From Andreprevotia lacus DSM 23236 (lineage in GTDB: Bacteria > Pseudomonadota > Gammaproteobacteria > Burkholderiales > Chitinibacteraceae): a stretch of 64,000 nucleotides of DNA. How positions within the stretch are numbered: the stretch's first letter is position 1; the number at the start of each line of letters is the position of its first letter. The DNA is taken from NCBI RefSeq assembly GCF_900176275.1, contig NZ_FWXD01000021.1, positions 1 through 64,000 of the forward strand, in the 5' to 3' direction. This document shows, piece after piece, positions 36,213 to 44,494 of the stretch. The translations under genes were made by a program, and so were the position numbers. Below the pieces are notes generated by a model. That model saw only the letters and a program-made list of their open reading frames with translations, had not been told where the DNA came from and made no database searches.

Positions 36213-37412
36213 ATGACCCAGACCCTGACTGCCCCCGAGCCGCTGGTGTTGACCCCGCCCGAGCCGGTGCAACCGGTAACACCGGCGCAAGCGCCGGAAA
36301 TGGCGCCGCTGACGCCGGAGCTGAAGACCAGCATCGACGATCAGGTTGGTCGCTTCATGACCGCCTTGCTGGCCGAAGACGTCAACAGCGACGGCTTCAA
36401 GCAGAAGCTCGATTCCGCCTTCAATCTGGGCCGCGAGGAAATCTCGGTGGCGGCTGGCTTGATGAGCGGGCGCTTCATGGAGCGCAATTTCGTCGGCATG
36501 GAAGATTCGGCCGCGTTCAAGGCCATCAGCAGCTTGCGCAATCAGCTGGACGAGTTGAATCCCGGCAAGCAGGGTGATCTGCTGTCGCAGAACCGCATCC
36601 TGGGCATCATCCCGTTCGGCAACAAGCTCAAGGCCTATTTCCGCAAGTTCCAATCGGCCGGCAGCCAGCTCAACACCGCGCTGCAGCAGGTCTACGCAGC
36701 GCGCGACGACATGAGCCGTGACGCGGTCGAGATCGAAAGCGTGAAGCAGCGACTGTGGGATGGCATGCAGAAGCTCAACGGCGCCATCCACTTTGCACGC
36801 GAACTGGATGGCCGTCTGGCCAGCCAGGTGGAAAGCCTGAAGGCGACCGACCCCAATCGCGCCCGCGCGCTGGAGCAGGAAGTGCTGTTCTATGCCCGCC
36901 AGAACCTGACCGACATGCAGACGCAAATGGCAGTCTGTGTGAACGGCTATCTGGCCATGGATGTGCTGAAGAAAACCGCACGTGAAATGTCCAACGGTTG
37001 CAGCCGCGTGGCCACCACCGGCATGTCGGCGCTGGCCGTGGCCACAACCGTGGCGCGTGCCACCGGCAACCAGATCGAGGTGATGAACATGCTGCAGGGC
37101 GTGTCCGAAACCGTGGGTGACCTGATCGAGCAATCCGGCAAGGCGCTCAATACACACGTACAAAAGACCGGCGAGTTCGCCAGCAACCCGCTGATTGGCG
37201 TCGAGCGCTTGCAGGTAATGTTCGACCAGACATTTGCCGCCATCGACACCATGGACAAGTTCCGCTCCGAAGCCATTGGCGTGATGGGCAAGAACAACGA
37301 GCTGATCCGGCAGCAAGTGGAGCGCGCGCAAGTCTATGTGGACCGTGCGCGTGGCGAAACGCTGCGCGAAACCGTGTCCAACGTCGCGCTCGGCGGCCCG
37401 GTCAAGCTCTGA
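36213..37412 (+). CDS. telA: TelA/KlaA-type toxic anion resistance protein
   Basis: A 399-residue cytoplasmic, almost wholly helical protein of the TelA family. Typical segments are KQGDLLSQNRILGIIPFGNKL (about 125-145), LDGRLASQVESL, and the C-terminal RATGNQIEVMNMLQGVSETV and MFDQTFAAIDTMDKFR. A Pro-rich N-terminal tail precedes the helical part. TelA homologues were found in tellurite-resistance plasmids, but many chromosomal copies have no shown role in tellurite resistance. AGGAG lies 9-10 bases before the ATG. The flanking genes are periplasmic or membrane proteins, so TelA is the likely cytoplasmic partner. Confidence 0.92.
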   Translation: MTQTLTAPEPLVLTPPEPVQPVTPAQAPEMAPLTPELKTSIDDQVGRFMTALLAEDVNSDGFKQKLDSAFNLGREEISVAAGLMSGRFMERNFVGMEDSAAFKAISSLRNQLDELNPGKQGDLLSQNRILGIIPFGNKLKAYFRKFQSAGSQLNTALQQVYAARDDMSRDAVEIESVKQRLWDGMQKLNGAIHFARELDGRLASQVESLKATDPNRARALEQEVLFYARQNLTDMQTQMAVCVNGYLAMDVLKKTAREMSNGCSRVATTGMSALAVATTVARATGNQIEVMNMLQGVSETVGDLIEQSGKALNTHVQKTGEFASNPLIGVERLQVMFDQTFAAIDTMDKFRSEAIGVMGKNNELIRQQVERAQVYVDRARGETLRETVSNVALGGPVKL

Positions 37413-37438
37413 AACGCGCGTATGGCGCGGGGGAAAGC

Positions 37439-39031
37439 ATGAAATTGCGTTGCTATTTGCTGGGCTTGCTGGCGGTGCTGCTGCTGGCGGGCTGCGGTGA
37501 CAAATCGGCACCGGCGGGCGACAAGGCCGGTGCTTCGGCCAAGCCTGGCTTGACGGTGCTGGCGGGGTCCGAACTGAAGGACATCGAACCGCTGCTGCCG
37601 CAGATCGAGCAGGCCACCGGCCTGCATCTGCAGCTCAAATATGCAGGCTCGCTCGACGTGATCGAACAGTTGCAGGCGGGGGCGTCCTTCGATCTGGCCT
37701 GGATCGCCAACAACAAATACGCATTGCTTGATCCCGCCGTGCGTGAGCGCGTAAAGGCCAGCGAGCGCACCATGATTTCCCCGGTGGTGCTGGGGGTGAA
37801 AGCCAGCAAGGCCAAGGCGCTGGGCTGGGATAAACCCGATCGGCAGCCCACGTGGGCCGATATCGCCAAAGTGGCGGGGGCCGGGCAGTTCCGCTTTGCC
37901 ATGACCAATCCGGCCAGCTCCAATTCGGGATTCTCTGCCGTGCTGGGCCTGGCTGCGGCCGTGGCCGGCAAGGGCGATGCGCTGGAAACCCAGGACATCA
38001 ACAAGACGGCGCTGACGGCCTTTGCCCGTGCCCAGTCGTTGACGGCGGGCTCGTCCGGCTGGCTGCTGGATGCCTATGTCGGCGAGCAGGACAGGCTGGA
38101 TGGCATCGTCAACTATGCGTCGTCGCTGCATGCGCTCAACCAGGGCGGCAAGCTGCACGAGCAGTTGGTGCTGGTCTATCCCAAGGACGGCGTGATTACC
38201 GCCGATTACCCGCTGATGCTGATCAACCCGGCCAAGCGGGCCGACTATGACAAGCTGGTGGCTTACCTCAAGGGGGCGGAGTTCCAGAAAGCGATGACGG
38301 CGCAGACCTACCGGCAGCCGCTCGATCCCACCATGGATGCGGCCATGCCGCGCCGCGAATACTTCGAGCTGGCCTTTCCCGCCAAGCTGGCGGTGGTGGA
38401 TGCGTTGCTGGACGGCTATCAGAACGAATTCCGCCGCCCGGCCGACTCTACCTTCGTGATCGACATCAGTGGTTCGATGGGCAAGGGCGGGCGGATTGAG
38501 CAGTTGCGCGGCGCCATTGCCGGCCTGGCCGGTAGCGACGCCAGCCTGAGCGGGCGCTTCAGCCGCTTCCGCGCCCGCGAGAGCATCTCGGTACTGACCT
38601 TCTCGGACGTGGTGCATGAGCAACACACCTGGACGCTGGCAGAGCAGGCCAAGGACAACACCGCAGAACTGGACCAGATCAGTGACTTTGCCCTGCAGTT
38701 GCAGCCAGGCGGCGGTACCGCCATCTACAGCGCCGCACAAACGGCCTACCAGAATGCGCTGGCACGGCAGGCACGCAACCCGGATCGCGTCTATACGCTG
38801 GTGCTGATGACCGACGGCGAAAACAACAACGGGCTGACATCGCAGCAGTTTGTGCAGTGGTTTGCCAGCCTGCGGCCTGAGCAACGCCGCATCCGTATCT
38901 TTGCCGTGCAGTTTGGCGAGGCCAGCCGCGATGAGCTGGAAGCGCTGACCGGCCCCAGCGGCGGCCGCGTATTCGATGGCAGCAAAGCCGGGCTGCAGGC
39001 GGCGTTCAAGGAAATCCGGGGATACCAGTAA
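37439..39031 (+). CDS. Lipoprotein fusing a solute-binding domain with a von Willebrand A domain
   Basis: A 530-residue lipoprotein: the signal peptide ends with LLLAGC (Cys-19). Residues about 38-300 form a type 2 solute-binding domain of ModA-like kind (LTVLAGSELKDIEPLLPQI, FDLAWIANNKYALL, NPASSNSGFSAVLGLAAAV). Residues about 335-530 form a VWA domain with an intact metal-ion site: FVIDISGSMGKGG (D-x-S-x-S), a Thr in GGGTAIYSA and LVLMTDGENNNG. The fusion suggests a protein that binds a ligand and then a partner through the metal site. The stop overlaps the next ATG (TAATG). Confidence 0.88.
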   Translation: MKLRCYLLGLLAVLLLAGCGDKSAPAGDKAGASAKPGLTVLAGSELKDIEPLLPQIEQATGLHLQLKYAGSLDVIEQLQAGASFDLAWIANNKYALLDPAVRERVKASERTMISPVVLGVKASKAKALGWDKPDRQPTWADIAKVAGAGQFRFAMTNPASSNSGFSAVLGLAAAVAGKGDALETQDINKTALTAFARAQSLTAGSSGWLLDAYVGEQDRLDGIVNYASSLHALNQGGKLHEQLVLVYPKDGVITADYPLMLINPAKRADYDKLVAYLKGAEFQKAMTAQTYRQPLDPTMDAAMPRREYFELAFPAKLAVVDALLDGYQNEFRRPADSTFVIDISGSMGKGGRIEQLRGAIAGLAGSDASLSGRFSRFRARESISVLTFSDVVHEQHTWTLAEQAKDNTAELDQISDFALQLQPGGGTAIYSAAQTAYQNALARQARNPDRVYTLVLMTDGENNNGLTSQQFVQWFASLRPEQRRIRIFAVQFGEASRDELEALTGPSGGRVFDGSKAGLQAAFKEIRGYQ

Positions 39032-39648
39032 TGCCCTTGTCGACCCGTCTGGCGCTGTTTTTCTATGGCACAGGCAATATTGTGGGCTGTTTGTGCGCGC
39101 TGTCCGTGCTTGGCCTCTACTTGTTTGGTGTCATTGACGCGTGGTGGTTTGCCATGACCGTGGCGGCCTATGCATTCGGCTGGCTGGTCAGCCCGCGCAG
39201 TGCACAGCTGGCCAGCGAACTGCCGCCGCAGATGCCCTTGCTGGACATGCTGGATGCCCTGATCGACAGCGCGCGCCGCGTATTGCCGGCCGAGGCACAA
39301 CAGCAGCTCACCGGCATACGCGCCCGGGTGGTCGAGCTTTTGCCGCGTCTGGAGAGCGCAAGCCTGCCGTTGCCGGCGCGCATGGAGCTGGACAATGTGG
39401 TGCGCCGTGATCTGGCCGGCACCATTGCCAATTATGCGGCGTTGCCAGCCAGTTTTGCCGCGCTGCACCCGATACGCGACGGCAAGACTGCGAAGCAATT
39501 GCTGCAAGAGCAACTGGTGCTGCTGGACCGCGAGGTTGCCGAAATCGGCGAGGACATCTTCAGCGAAGATGCCAGCAAGCTGGCTGCGCATGGCGACTAT
39601 TTGCGCAGCAAGTTCCAGCCAGTCAATTTCCTGAATCATGGCCAGTGA
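39031..39648 (+). CDS. Two-helix membrane protein of the telA operon
   Basis: A 205-residue protein. Two N-terminal membrane helices (about 8-30 and 36-54) are followed by a cytoplasmic helical region of about 150 residues with heptad-like leucines (LLDMLDALIDSARRVL, LQEQLVLLDREVAEIGEDIF). It shares one base with the stop of the VWA gene, so it is co-translated. In Firmicutes telA homologues sit next to xpaC, which also encodes a protein with two N-terminal helices and a helical cytoplasmic part; an XpaC-like role is inference from context and topology, not from recognisable identity. Confidence 0.7.
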   Translation: MPLSTRLALFFYGTGNIVGCLCALSVLGLYLFGVIDAWWFAMTVAAYAFGWLVSPRSAQLASELPPQMPLLDMLDALIDSARRVLPAEAQQQLTGIRARVVELLPRLESASLPLPARMELDNVVRRDLAGTIANYAALPASFAALHPIRDGKTAKQLLQEQLVLLDREVAEIGEDIFSEDASKLAAHGDYLRSKFQPVNFLNHGQ

Positions 39649-39757
39649 TCGACAGGCCGGCGGCACAACGTTGCATGCGCGCAATGCGCGGTTGCCCGGG
39701 GGAAGGCCGGTGCTGGCCCTGATGGCTGCTTTGCGCCACACTGTACGGCTACCGATG

Positions 39758-39778
39758 ACCGGGTGGATGTCACCCGGT
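39758..39778. terminator. Hairpin after the telA operon
   Basis: ACCGGGTG-GATGT-CACCCGGT forms an 8-bp stem with a five-base loop about 110 bases past the operon's last stop. It lacks a T run, so it may be a processing or weak termination signal. Confidence 0.4.
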
Positions 39779-39809
39779 TGATCCTGACGATGACCGTGCC
39801 GGAGTTGCC

Positions 39810-40244
39810 ATGTTTTCCCTTCGTTTGATCCCGGCGCTATTGCTGCCCGTGCTGTCCTGTATCGCTCTGGCCAAGGGTAATCCGGATGCGGCACTGGCCG
39901 AGCGCTTTATCGATTGCTCGGCACAGGTATCCATCCTCAAGCAGGCGGGTGACCAGTACAAAATTTTCACGCCGGAACAAAGCATGCAGACGCAAACCAT
40001 GGTGGGCATGTATCTGATGGCCGGGATTGCCTTGTCGGATGAAAAAACCGCCAAGGCACGCATGCAGGCCAGCACCGACAAAGCCATGGCCAATGCCCGG
40101 AAGAACATCAAGAACGGCGATCCGACTGCCTATTTCGAAAATGCAGGCAAGCAGGCGCAAATCTGCTCCAGCTTGATGGAGCAGCACTACGAGCGCATCA
40201 AACCCAAGCTTGATGCCTATATGGGCAGCGGCCAGGCTCAATAG
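39810..40244 (+). CDS. Periplasmic helical protein of unknown function
   Basis: A 144-residue protein with a signal peptide (LRLIPALLLPVLSCIALA, cleaved near residue 21). The mature part is mostly helical with two conserved-looking cysteines (FIDCSAQVSILKQ and AQICSSLMEQ) that may form a disulfide linking the first and last helices. The family is not recognised, though the shape resembles small periplasmic helical proteins. It follows the telA operon after a hairpin and is likely a separate unit. CGGAG about eight bases before the ATG supports the start. Confidence 0.7.
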   Translation: MFSLRLIPALLLPVLSCIALAKGNPDAALAERFIDCSAQVSILKQAGDQYKIFTPEQSMQTQTMVGMYLMAGIALSDEKTAKARMQASTDKAMANARKNIKNGDPTAYFENAGKQAQICSSLMEQHYERIKPKLDAYMGSGQAQ

Positions 40245-40323
40245 CCAAAGCGCCGGGCAGGCGAGTTTGCACCGGGGGCAAGCCGGCCAAAAGATGCTTG
40301 CACACAGGATGGTAATGGCATAG

Positions 40324-40347
40324 CATATAGAACGATTGTTCTATATG
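40324..40347. promoter_or_regulatory. Perfect 10-bp inverted repeat before a small gene
   Basis: CATATAGAAC-GATT-GTTCTATATG has ten-base arms and a four-base spacer. Its right end is directly followed by the GGAG ribosome site of the small gene at 40358. Position and symmetry suggest an operator for a dimeric regulator, or a hairpin that hides the ribosome site. The inner GAAC-N4-GTTC resembles the LexA box of Gram-positive bacteria, but betaproteobacterial LexA uses a different sequence. Confidence 0.65.
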
Positions 40348-40357
40348 GAGTCTGGCC

Positions 40358-40633
40358 GTGGCTACTGCACCCCGTTTTCGCTTTTCCGAATCCGCTGCAA
40401 TCCGCAAGCACGTGTTGCGGATTTCCAATGAACTGGTTGAACTGCTGGTTGCGCGCCCCCAGGCGCCCAGCCTGGCTGGCGCACGCTGGCTGCATGCCGA
40501 GGACCTTGCCGGTGCCAGTGATGCACTGAGGGCCGAAGGCCAGCGCCTGCTGGGGCTGTATCTTTATCTGGACGACAGCGGCACCGTGACCGAAATACGC
40601 CTGCCGAAAATGGCCGAGGTCGTGCTGCATTAG
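40358..40633 (+). CDS. Small protein of unknown function
   Basis: A 91-residue protein starting at GTG with GGAG eight bases upstream. It has an Arg-rich N-terminus, a helix RKHVLRISNELVELLVAR (about 16-33) and a beta-rich end (LLGLYLYLDDSGTVTEIRLP). No signal peptide or membrane segment is present. The family is not recognised. A perfect inverted repeat overlaps the region right before its ribosome site, and its stop TAG directly abuts repeat copy 2, so both ends of this gene carry structured elements. Confidence 0.6.
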   Translation: MATAPRFRFSESAAIRKHVLRISNELVELLVARPQAPSLAGARWLHAEDLAGASDALRAEGQRLLGLYLYLDDSGTVTEIRLPKMAEVVLH

Positions 40634-40745
40634 GCGCAGCCAACGCAACCCGCTGGCAGCGTTCGCGCACTTGCTGTTTAGCTTGTGTTGTCTGCGTTTC
40701 GCCTGCCTTGCCAGCACTGCTATACCGGGTTTTGCTGGCGACTCT
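40634..40745 (+). repeat. MITE-like 3'-end repeat, copy 2
   Basis: About 112 bp starting directly after the TAG of the small gene at 40358. The left end GCGCAGCCAACGCAACCC pairs with the right end GGGTTTTGCTGGCGACTC with a few mismatches. The core TTGTCTGCGTTTCGCCTGCC, then TTGCCAGCACTGCT, matches the other two copies. This is the most diverged copy. Confidence 0.82.
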
Positions 40746-40863
40746 AAACTGCCATCTGTTGCAGCGCACAGCTTGCTATGCTGGCTGTGTGACAGAACGC
40801 AGGCTTTGGGTGCGATGAGGTCATGCTTTGCCCGGTCCGGGGCAGGGCGAGTGCTTGCCGGAG

Positions 40864-41376
40864 ATGAAGGTGATGGAGAAGCTGCATATTGCGGATTGCA
40901 ACGAGCATGATCTGGTGCGGGCCATTGCCTTGCTGCAGCAATCGGCCGTGCGCTTCTTCTTTCATGAAATGGATGAGGCCGCGCAAGCCGTATTTCTCCG
41001 CGAAAACACGCTTGCCAACGCACGCGGCAATATTGCCAGCGGCTACCGTTATCTGGCTGCATGGCATGAGGCTGTCTTTGCCGGTTTCATCTCGATATCC
41101 CCGCAGGCGCACATCCACCAGCTTTTCGTCGTGCCCGAACGCCAGGGCAGGGGGATAGGCAGTGCCTTGCTCGAAGAGGCTGCTGCCTGGGTGGCCGGCG
41201 CGGGCGATGCCGCTCAGCTCACCGTGTTTTCAGCCAACAATGCCATTCGCTTCTATGCCCGGCACGGCTTTGTGGCAACCAGCGAAACGCGTTACTGGCA
41301 CGGCGCACCATACAATCCGATGGCGAGGCCACTGTGGCGCAACGGGCATGATCCGGCGCGTGCGCCAGCGGGTTGA
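40864..41376 (+). CDS. GNAT family N-acetyltransferase
   Basis: About 170 residues. The acetyl-CoA-binding motif A is seen in HQLFVVPERQGRGIGSALLEEA (R/Q-x-x-G-x-G/A at about 95-105), and the C-terminal NNAIRFYARHGFVATSETRYW is motif B. This is a typical GNAT fold, with substrate unknown (protein, small amine or antibiotic). Several in-frame starts exist; the ATG at 40864 follows GGAG closely, and the ATG at 40873 has AAGG very near, so the exact start is uncertain by a few codons. Confidence 0.88.
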   Translation: MKVMEKLHIADCNEHDLVRAIALLQQSAVRFFFHEMDEAAQAVFLRENTLANARGNIASGYRYLAAWHEAVFAGFISISPQAHIHQLFVVPERQGRGIGSALLEEAAAWVAGAGDAAQLTVFSANNAIRFYARHGFVATSETRYWHGAPYNPMARPLWRNGHDPARAPAG

Positions 41377-41608
41377 TCGCGCCGGGCCTGGGTGACTCCA
41401 GCCTGAAATTCATGTGGGCAGGGAATTTTTTGCGAACGGGCGGGTCTGGTGTAGGTCTGGCGACAGACAAGCGTGTTTTTCCAGTCATGCACGCAGTGTG
41501 TTTGCAACTGCGTGCCGCTTGGGCTGACATGCGTGTAATGCCGCCTTGCAGCGCCGCGAGCGTGCCGCTGCGGTAAGATACCCCCGATCACCCTGGACCA
41601 CTTGTTTC

Positions 41609-42418
41609 ATGACCATACTTGATTCGACCCTTTGCCGGCTGGGCCTGTGTGCTGCCGTTGCCACCCTGTTTGCCTGCAGTGCCGAAACGCCCGATGGTGG
41701 CTCGGTAACGCCGACCCCGACCCCGACAGTCAGCCCGACACCCACGCCGGCGCCATCAACAACAGCTGAGGGGTACTGGCAGGGCACGATGGCCGATGGC
41801 CGGGCATTCAGGGCGCTGGTGCTGGACGACAGCTCGTTCTGGATCACTTACTCCAAGAAAACCGACGCAAATGTGCTGGCTGCAGTGGTGGCGGGGGCTG
41901 GCAGTGCTGCGTCCGACAACAATTTCGCCGGCATGGTTGCCCGTGAATACAACGTCGAGAGCAATACCTACACCGATGCAGTGCTGGCTTCGGCCTACTA
42001 TGTGCCGCGCATCCGTTTCAATGGCAAGTTGCAGTATCTGTCGACAAGTACGATCTCAACCTTTACCAGCAATTTCAATGTTACCTACAACACTATCCCT
42101 GCATTGAGCGCCATCGTGGGCAGTTATACCGGTACTGGCTCGCTGCTGGCGTCCAGTGATACCAGCACCGTGCTGATCGATACCACGGGTGTGGTCAAAG
42201 GCACCTTGGGAACAACGGGTTGTACTTTCACTGGCAAGATCGCCCCCCATGCGCGCGGCAACCTGTATGACGTGTCATTTACATTTGCTGCAAGCAGCTG
42301 CAAATTGAGTGGCAGCACCGTCAAAGGCATTGCGTTCGTTGATCCGCAGACCAGTCGCTTCAACATCCTGACTACGGATGGCGGACAAAACGGTTATTTT
42401 TTTGTCAGCCAGTCCTGA
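41609..42418 (+). CDS. Putative lipoprotein with a Pro/Thr linker
   Basis: A 269-residue protein. The signal peptide ends with TLFAC, a plausible lipobox (Cys about 27). A short linker of PT repeats (SVTPTPTPTVSPTPTPAP, about 36-53) leads to a beta-rich domain that begins EGYWQGTMADGRAFRALVLD. Similar 'GxWxGT...G' starts occur in surface proteins of beta- and gammaproteobacteria, but no function is known to me. The upstream 232-base gap holds no gene that I can support. A strong terminator follows the gene at 42442. Confidence 0.75.
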   Translation: MTILDSTLCRLGLCAAVATLFACSAETPDGGSVTPTPTPTVSPTPTPAPSTTAEGYWQGTMADGRAFRALVLDDSSFWITYSKKTDANVLAAVVAGAGSAASDNNFAGMVAREYNVESNTYTDAVLASAYYVPRIRFNGKLQYLSTSTISTFTSNFNVTYNTIPALSAIVGSYTGTGSLLASSDTSTVLIDTTGVVKGTLGTTGCTFTGKIAPHARGNLYDVSFTFAASSCKLSGSTVKGIAFVDPQTSRFNILTTDGGQNGYFFVSQS

Positions 42419-42441
42419 TCGCAAACGTTTATCGATGAAGC

Positions 42442-42469
42442 AGCCCTCGCCATACTGCGGGGGCTTTTT
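42442..42469 (+). terminator. Intrinsic terminator of the lipoprotein gene
   Basis: A stem AGCCCTCGC with GCGGGGGCT (one G-U pair, six-base loop) is followed by five T residues. It lies about 25 bases past the stop of the lipoprotein gene. Confidence 0.88.
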
Positions 42470-42565
42470 CATGCCGGTTCCAGCTATGCTGTAGCCAGGC
42501 ATGCCGGCTGCGGACTGGGGCAAGTGCCGCAGTCGCCGGGCGGATTGGACGCGCTGGAGACCGTG

Positions 42566-43009
42566 ATGGGTAAGGGATTCAGGACCGGAACGATTTTTCT
42601 GCTGCTGGCTGCGCCCGGCGCATGGGGTGCGCTGGGGGCCGCCCCGGATTTGCCGGTGCGTCCGGTTGCCGCCTTGAGCGCCGGTGGCCTGCCAAGCTAT
42701 ACCATCCATGCTGCGGTTGATGCTGCGGGCGTGAGTGTCAGCGAGTATGTCAATGCACAAGGGCAGGTTTTCGCGGTGAGCTGGCAGGGGCCGTTCAGGC
42801 CTGATCTGCCTGCATTGCTGGGCAGCCACGCCAGCCACTATCAGGCCATGGCATCCCGCGCCTTGCCGCGCGGCCTGAACGCACCCGCCCAGGGACAGGA
42901 TGGCGATCTGGTCATTCATGCTGGCGGGCACCCCAAGGCCTTCTTTGGCTATGCCTACCTGGCGTCACTGCTGCCGGCGGGATTTGACCCTGCCGTGTTG
43001 CTGCGCTGA
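42566..43009 (+). CDS. DUF2844 family exported protein
   Basis: A 147-residue protein with a signal peptide (FRTGTIFLLLAAPGAWGALG). The mature part has YTIHAAVDAAGVSVSEYVNAQG and VFAVSWQGPFRPDLPALLG, the pattern of the DUF2844 family, whose genes are commonly next to a DUF3443 gene, as here. The function of the pair is not known. GGAGA lies five bases before the ATG at 42566. The DUF3443 gene follows after 12 bases, so the two are one transcript. Confidence 0.82.
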   Translation: MGKGFRTGTIFLLLAAPGAWGALGAAPDLPVRPVAALSAGGLPSYTIHAAVDAAGVSVSEYVNAQGQVFAVSWQGPFRPDLPALLGSHASHYQAMASRALPRGLNAPAQGQDGDLVIHAGGHPKAFFGYAYLASLLPAGFDPAVLLR

Positions 43010-43021
43010 GTGGAGGTTGCC

Positions 43022-44380
43022 ATGAACATCGCGTGGCGCGTGCTGATCTGTTCAGGCTGCTTGCTTATGTCTGCATGCGGTGGTGGTGGCGGGGGAGGCA
43101 GTTCATCGCCCACGCAGGCGCCGATCCCGTTGCCTACCGCCGTGCCGACGCTTGCACCGGGGGTGAGCCCGACACCGCAACCACCCACTACCCCCACACC
43201 TGGCCCTGTGCCAACGGCATCGCCAACGTCCGTACCCACCCCTGTACCTGCGCCGACACCCATACCAATTCCCACACCCGTGCCCAGCAACACCGCCAAC
43301 ACGCAGGCCTTGGTCGTCGACGGCACCTTCAACACCATCAACCGCCTCTACACATCGGTCACCGTATGCAAGCCCGGCACCGCCAGTTGCCAGACCATAG
43401 ACCATGTCGTGGTCGATACCGGCTCATCCGGCTTGCGGCTGTTGAGCAGTGCGCTGACGCTGGCGGGTGTGCCCCAGCTCACGAGCGCAAACGGGGCACC
43501 GGTAACGGTCTGCCAGCAGTTCGTGACGTCTTATACCTATGGCTCGGCCCGCAAGCTGGATATCCGCATGGCCGGGGAGCTGGCCGGCAACCAGACCGTA
43601 CAGCTAATGAGTGATCCCGCCTATGCCACGGTGCCCAGTACCTGCGCGCAAGGCGGCAGCAATAGCGGCACAGTGGCGGCGCTGGGGGGTAACGGAATAC
43701 TCGGGGTGGCCAACTCGCCCTACGACTGTGGCAGCCTGTGTGCCAATACGGCTTATCCCGCCACGTATTACCAGTGTCCATCGGGCGCCAGTTCCTGCAC
43801 CGCAACCAGCATGGCGCTTGCCAGCCAGCTGCAAAACCCGGTGTTTGCCTTTGCCACTGATAACAACGGGCTGATCCTGAAGCTGGATGCACCGCCTTAT
43901 GCGGGGGCATCCAGCATCGGGGGGCAGCTTGTCTTCGGGCTGGACACTCAGGCCAACAACGCAAGCAGCGCGGCCACGCAGCTGGTGCGTGTATCGGAGG
44001 GAACCGGTTTCTTCACCACGGTGTATGGCGGGAGCAGCTACGTCCGCAGCTTTTTCGATACGGGCTCCCAGGAATACTATTTTCGGGATGGCAGTCTGCC
44101 GGTGGACGGCAACGGGGAGTATGCGCCATCAGCGGGCGTGCTTAATACGTCAGCAACCAACGTGGGGGGTGACAACCGTGCCTGGCCAACCCCCTTTTCG
44201 GTGGCAAACTGGTCGACGCTGAACAGCAGCAGCTTTGTCTACGGCAACATCGGCGCCCCGATCTCTTTTGCCAGTGGCGCATTTGACTGGGGGCTGCCGT
44301 TTTTCCTGGGTAAACGAGTGTGGTACGGCTTTGAACAGCGCAGCTCGCTGCAAGGCAACGGGCCGTGGGTAGGCTATTGA
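43022..44380 (+). CDS. DUF3443 lipoprotein with aspartic-protease-like motifs
   Basis: A 452-residue lipoprotein: the signal peptide ends LLMSAC, and a Gly run (GGGGGGG) and a long Pro/Thr linker (to about 95) follow. The folded part contains DHVVVDTGSSGLRLLSSAL (about 125-143) and SFFDTGSQEYYFRDG (about 343-357), each with a D-T-G-S motif, as in the two lobes of pepsin-like aspartic proteases. An additional Cys-rich segment (YDCGSLCANT, CPSGASSC) is likely disulfide-bonded. Whether it is a protease is not shown. GTGGAGG six bases before the ATG at 43022 marks the start. Confidence 0.85.
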   Translation: MNIAWRVLICSGCLLMSACGGGGGGGSSSPTQAPIPLPTAVPTLAPGVSPTPQPPTTPTPGPVPTASPTSVPTPVPAPTPIPIPTPVPSNTANTQALVVDGTFNTINRLYTSVTVCKPGTASCQTIDHVVVDTGSSGLRLLSSALTLAGVPQLTSANGAPVTVCQQFVTSYTYGSARKLDIRMAGELAGNQTVQLMSDPAYATVPSTCAQGGSNSGTVAALGGNGILGVANSPYDCGSLCANTAYPATYYQCPSGASSCTATSMALASQLQNPVFAFATDNNGLILKLDAPPYAGASSIGGQLVFGLDTQANNASSAATQLVRVSEGTGFFTTVYGGSSYVRSFFDTGSQEYYFRDGSLPVDGNGEYAPSAGVLNTSATNVGGDNRAWPTPFSVANWSTLNSSSFVYGNIGAPISFASGAFDWGLPFFLGKRVWYGFEQRSSLQGNGPWVGY

Positions 44381-44430
44381 GCGGGCCACACGGCCCCGCT
44401 GAGCAACCTCACTCGCCGTAAGCCTTGCCT

Positions 44431-44479
44431 GCATTGCGTCATGGTTTTTGCCGGCGGTCCGGACGGTATGACGCAATGC
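44431..44479. repeat. 12-bp perfect inverted repeat between convergent genes
   Basis: GCATTGCGTCAT (44431-44442) recurs as ATGACGCAATGC (44468-44479) with 25 bases between, which hold a smaller CCGG...CCGG pairing. It sits between the 3' ends of the DUF3443 gene and the convergent DUF1345 gene. It could act as a two-way termination hairpin without a T tract or be the trace of an excised element. Confidence 0.65.
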
Positions 44480-44494
44480 CTGGCGGATGTCGGT

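Noticed and set aside
40328-40343. LexA/SOS box (GAAC-N4-GTTC) upstream of the small gene
   Set aside because: That consensus belongs to Gram-positive LexA; betaproteobacteria normally use CTGT-N8-ACAG. The match is the centre of a longer palindrome.
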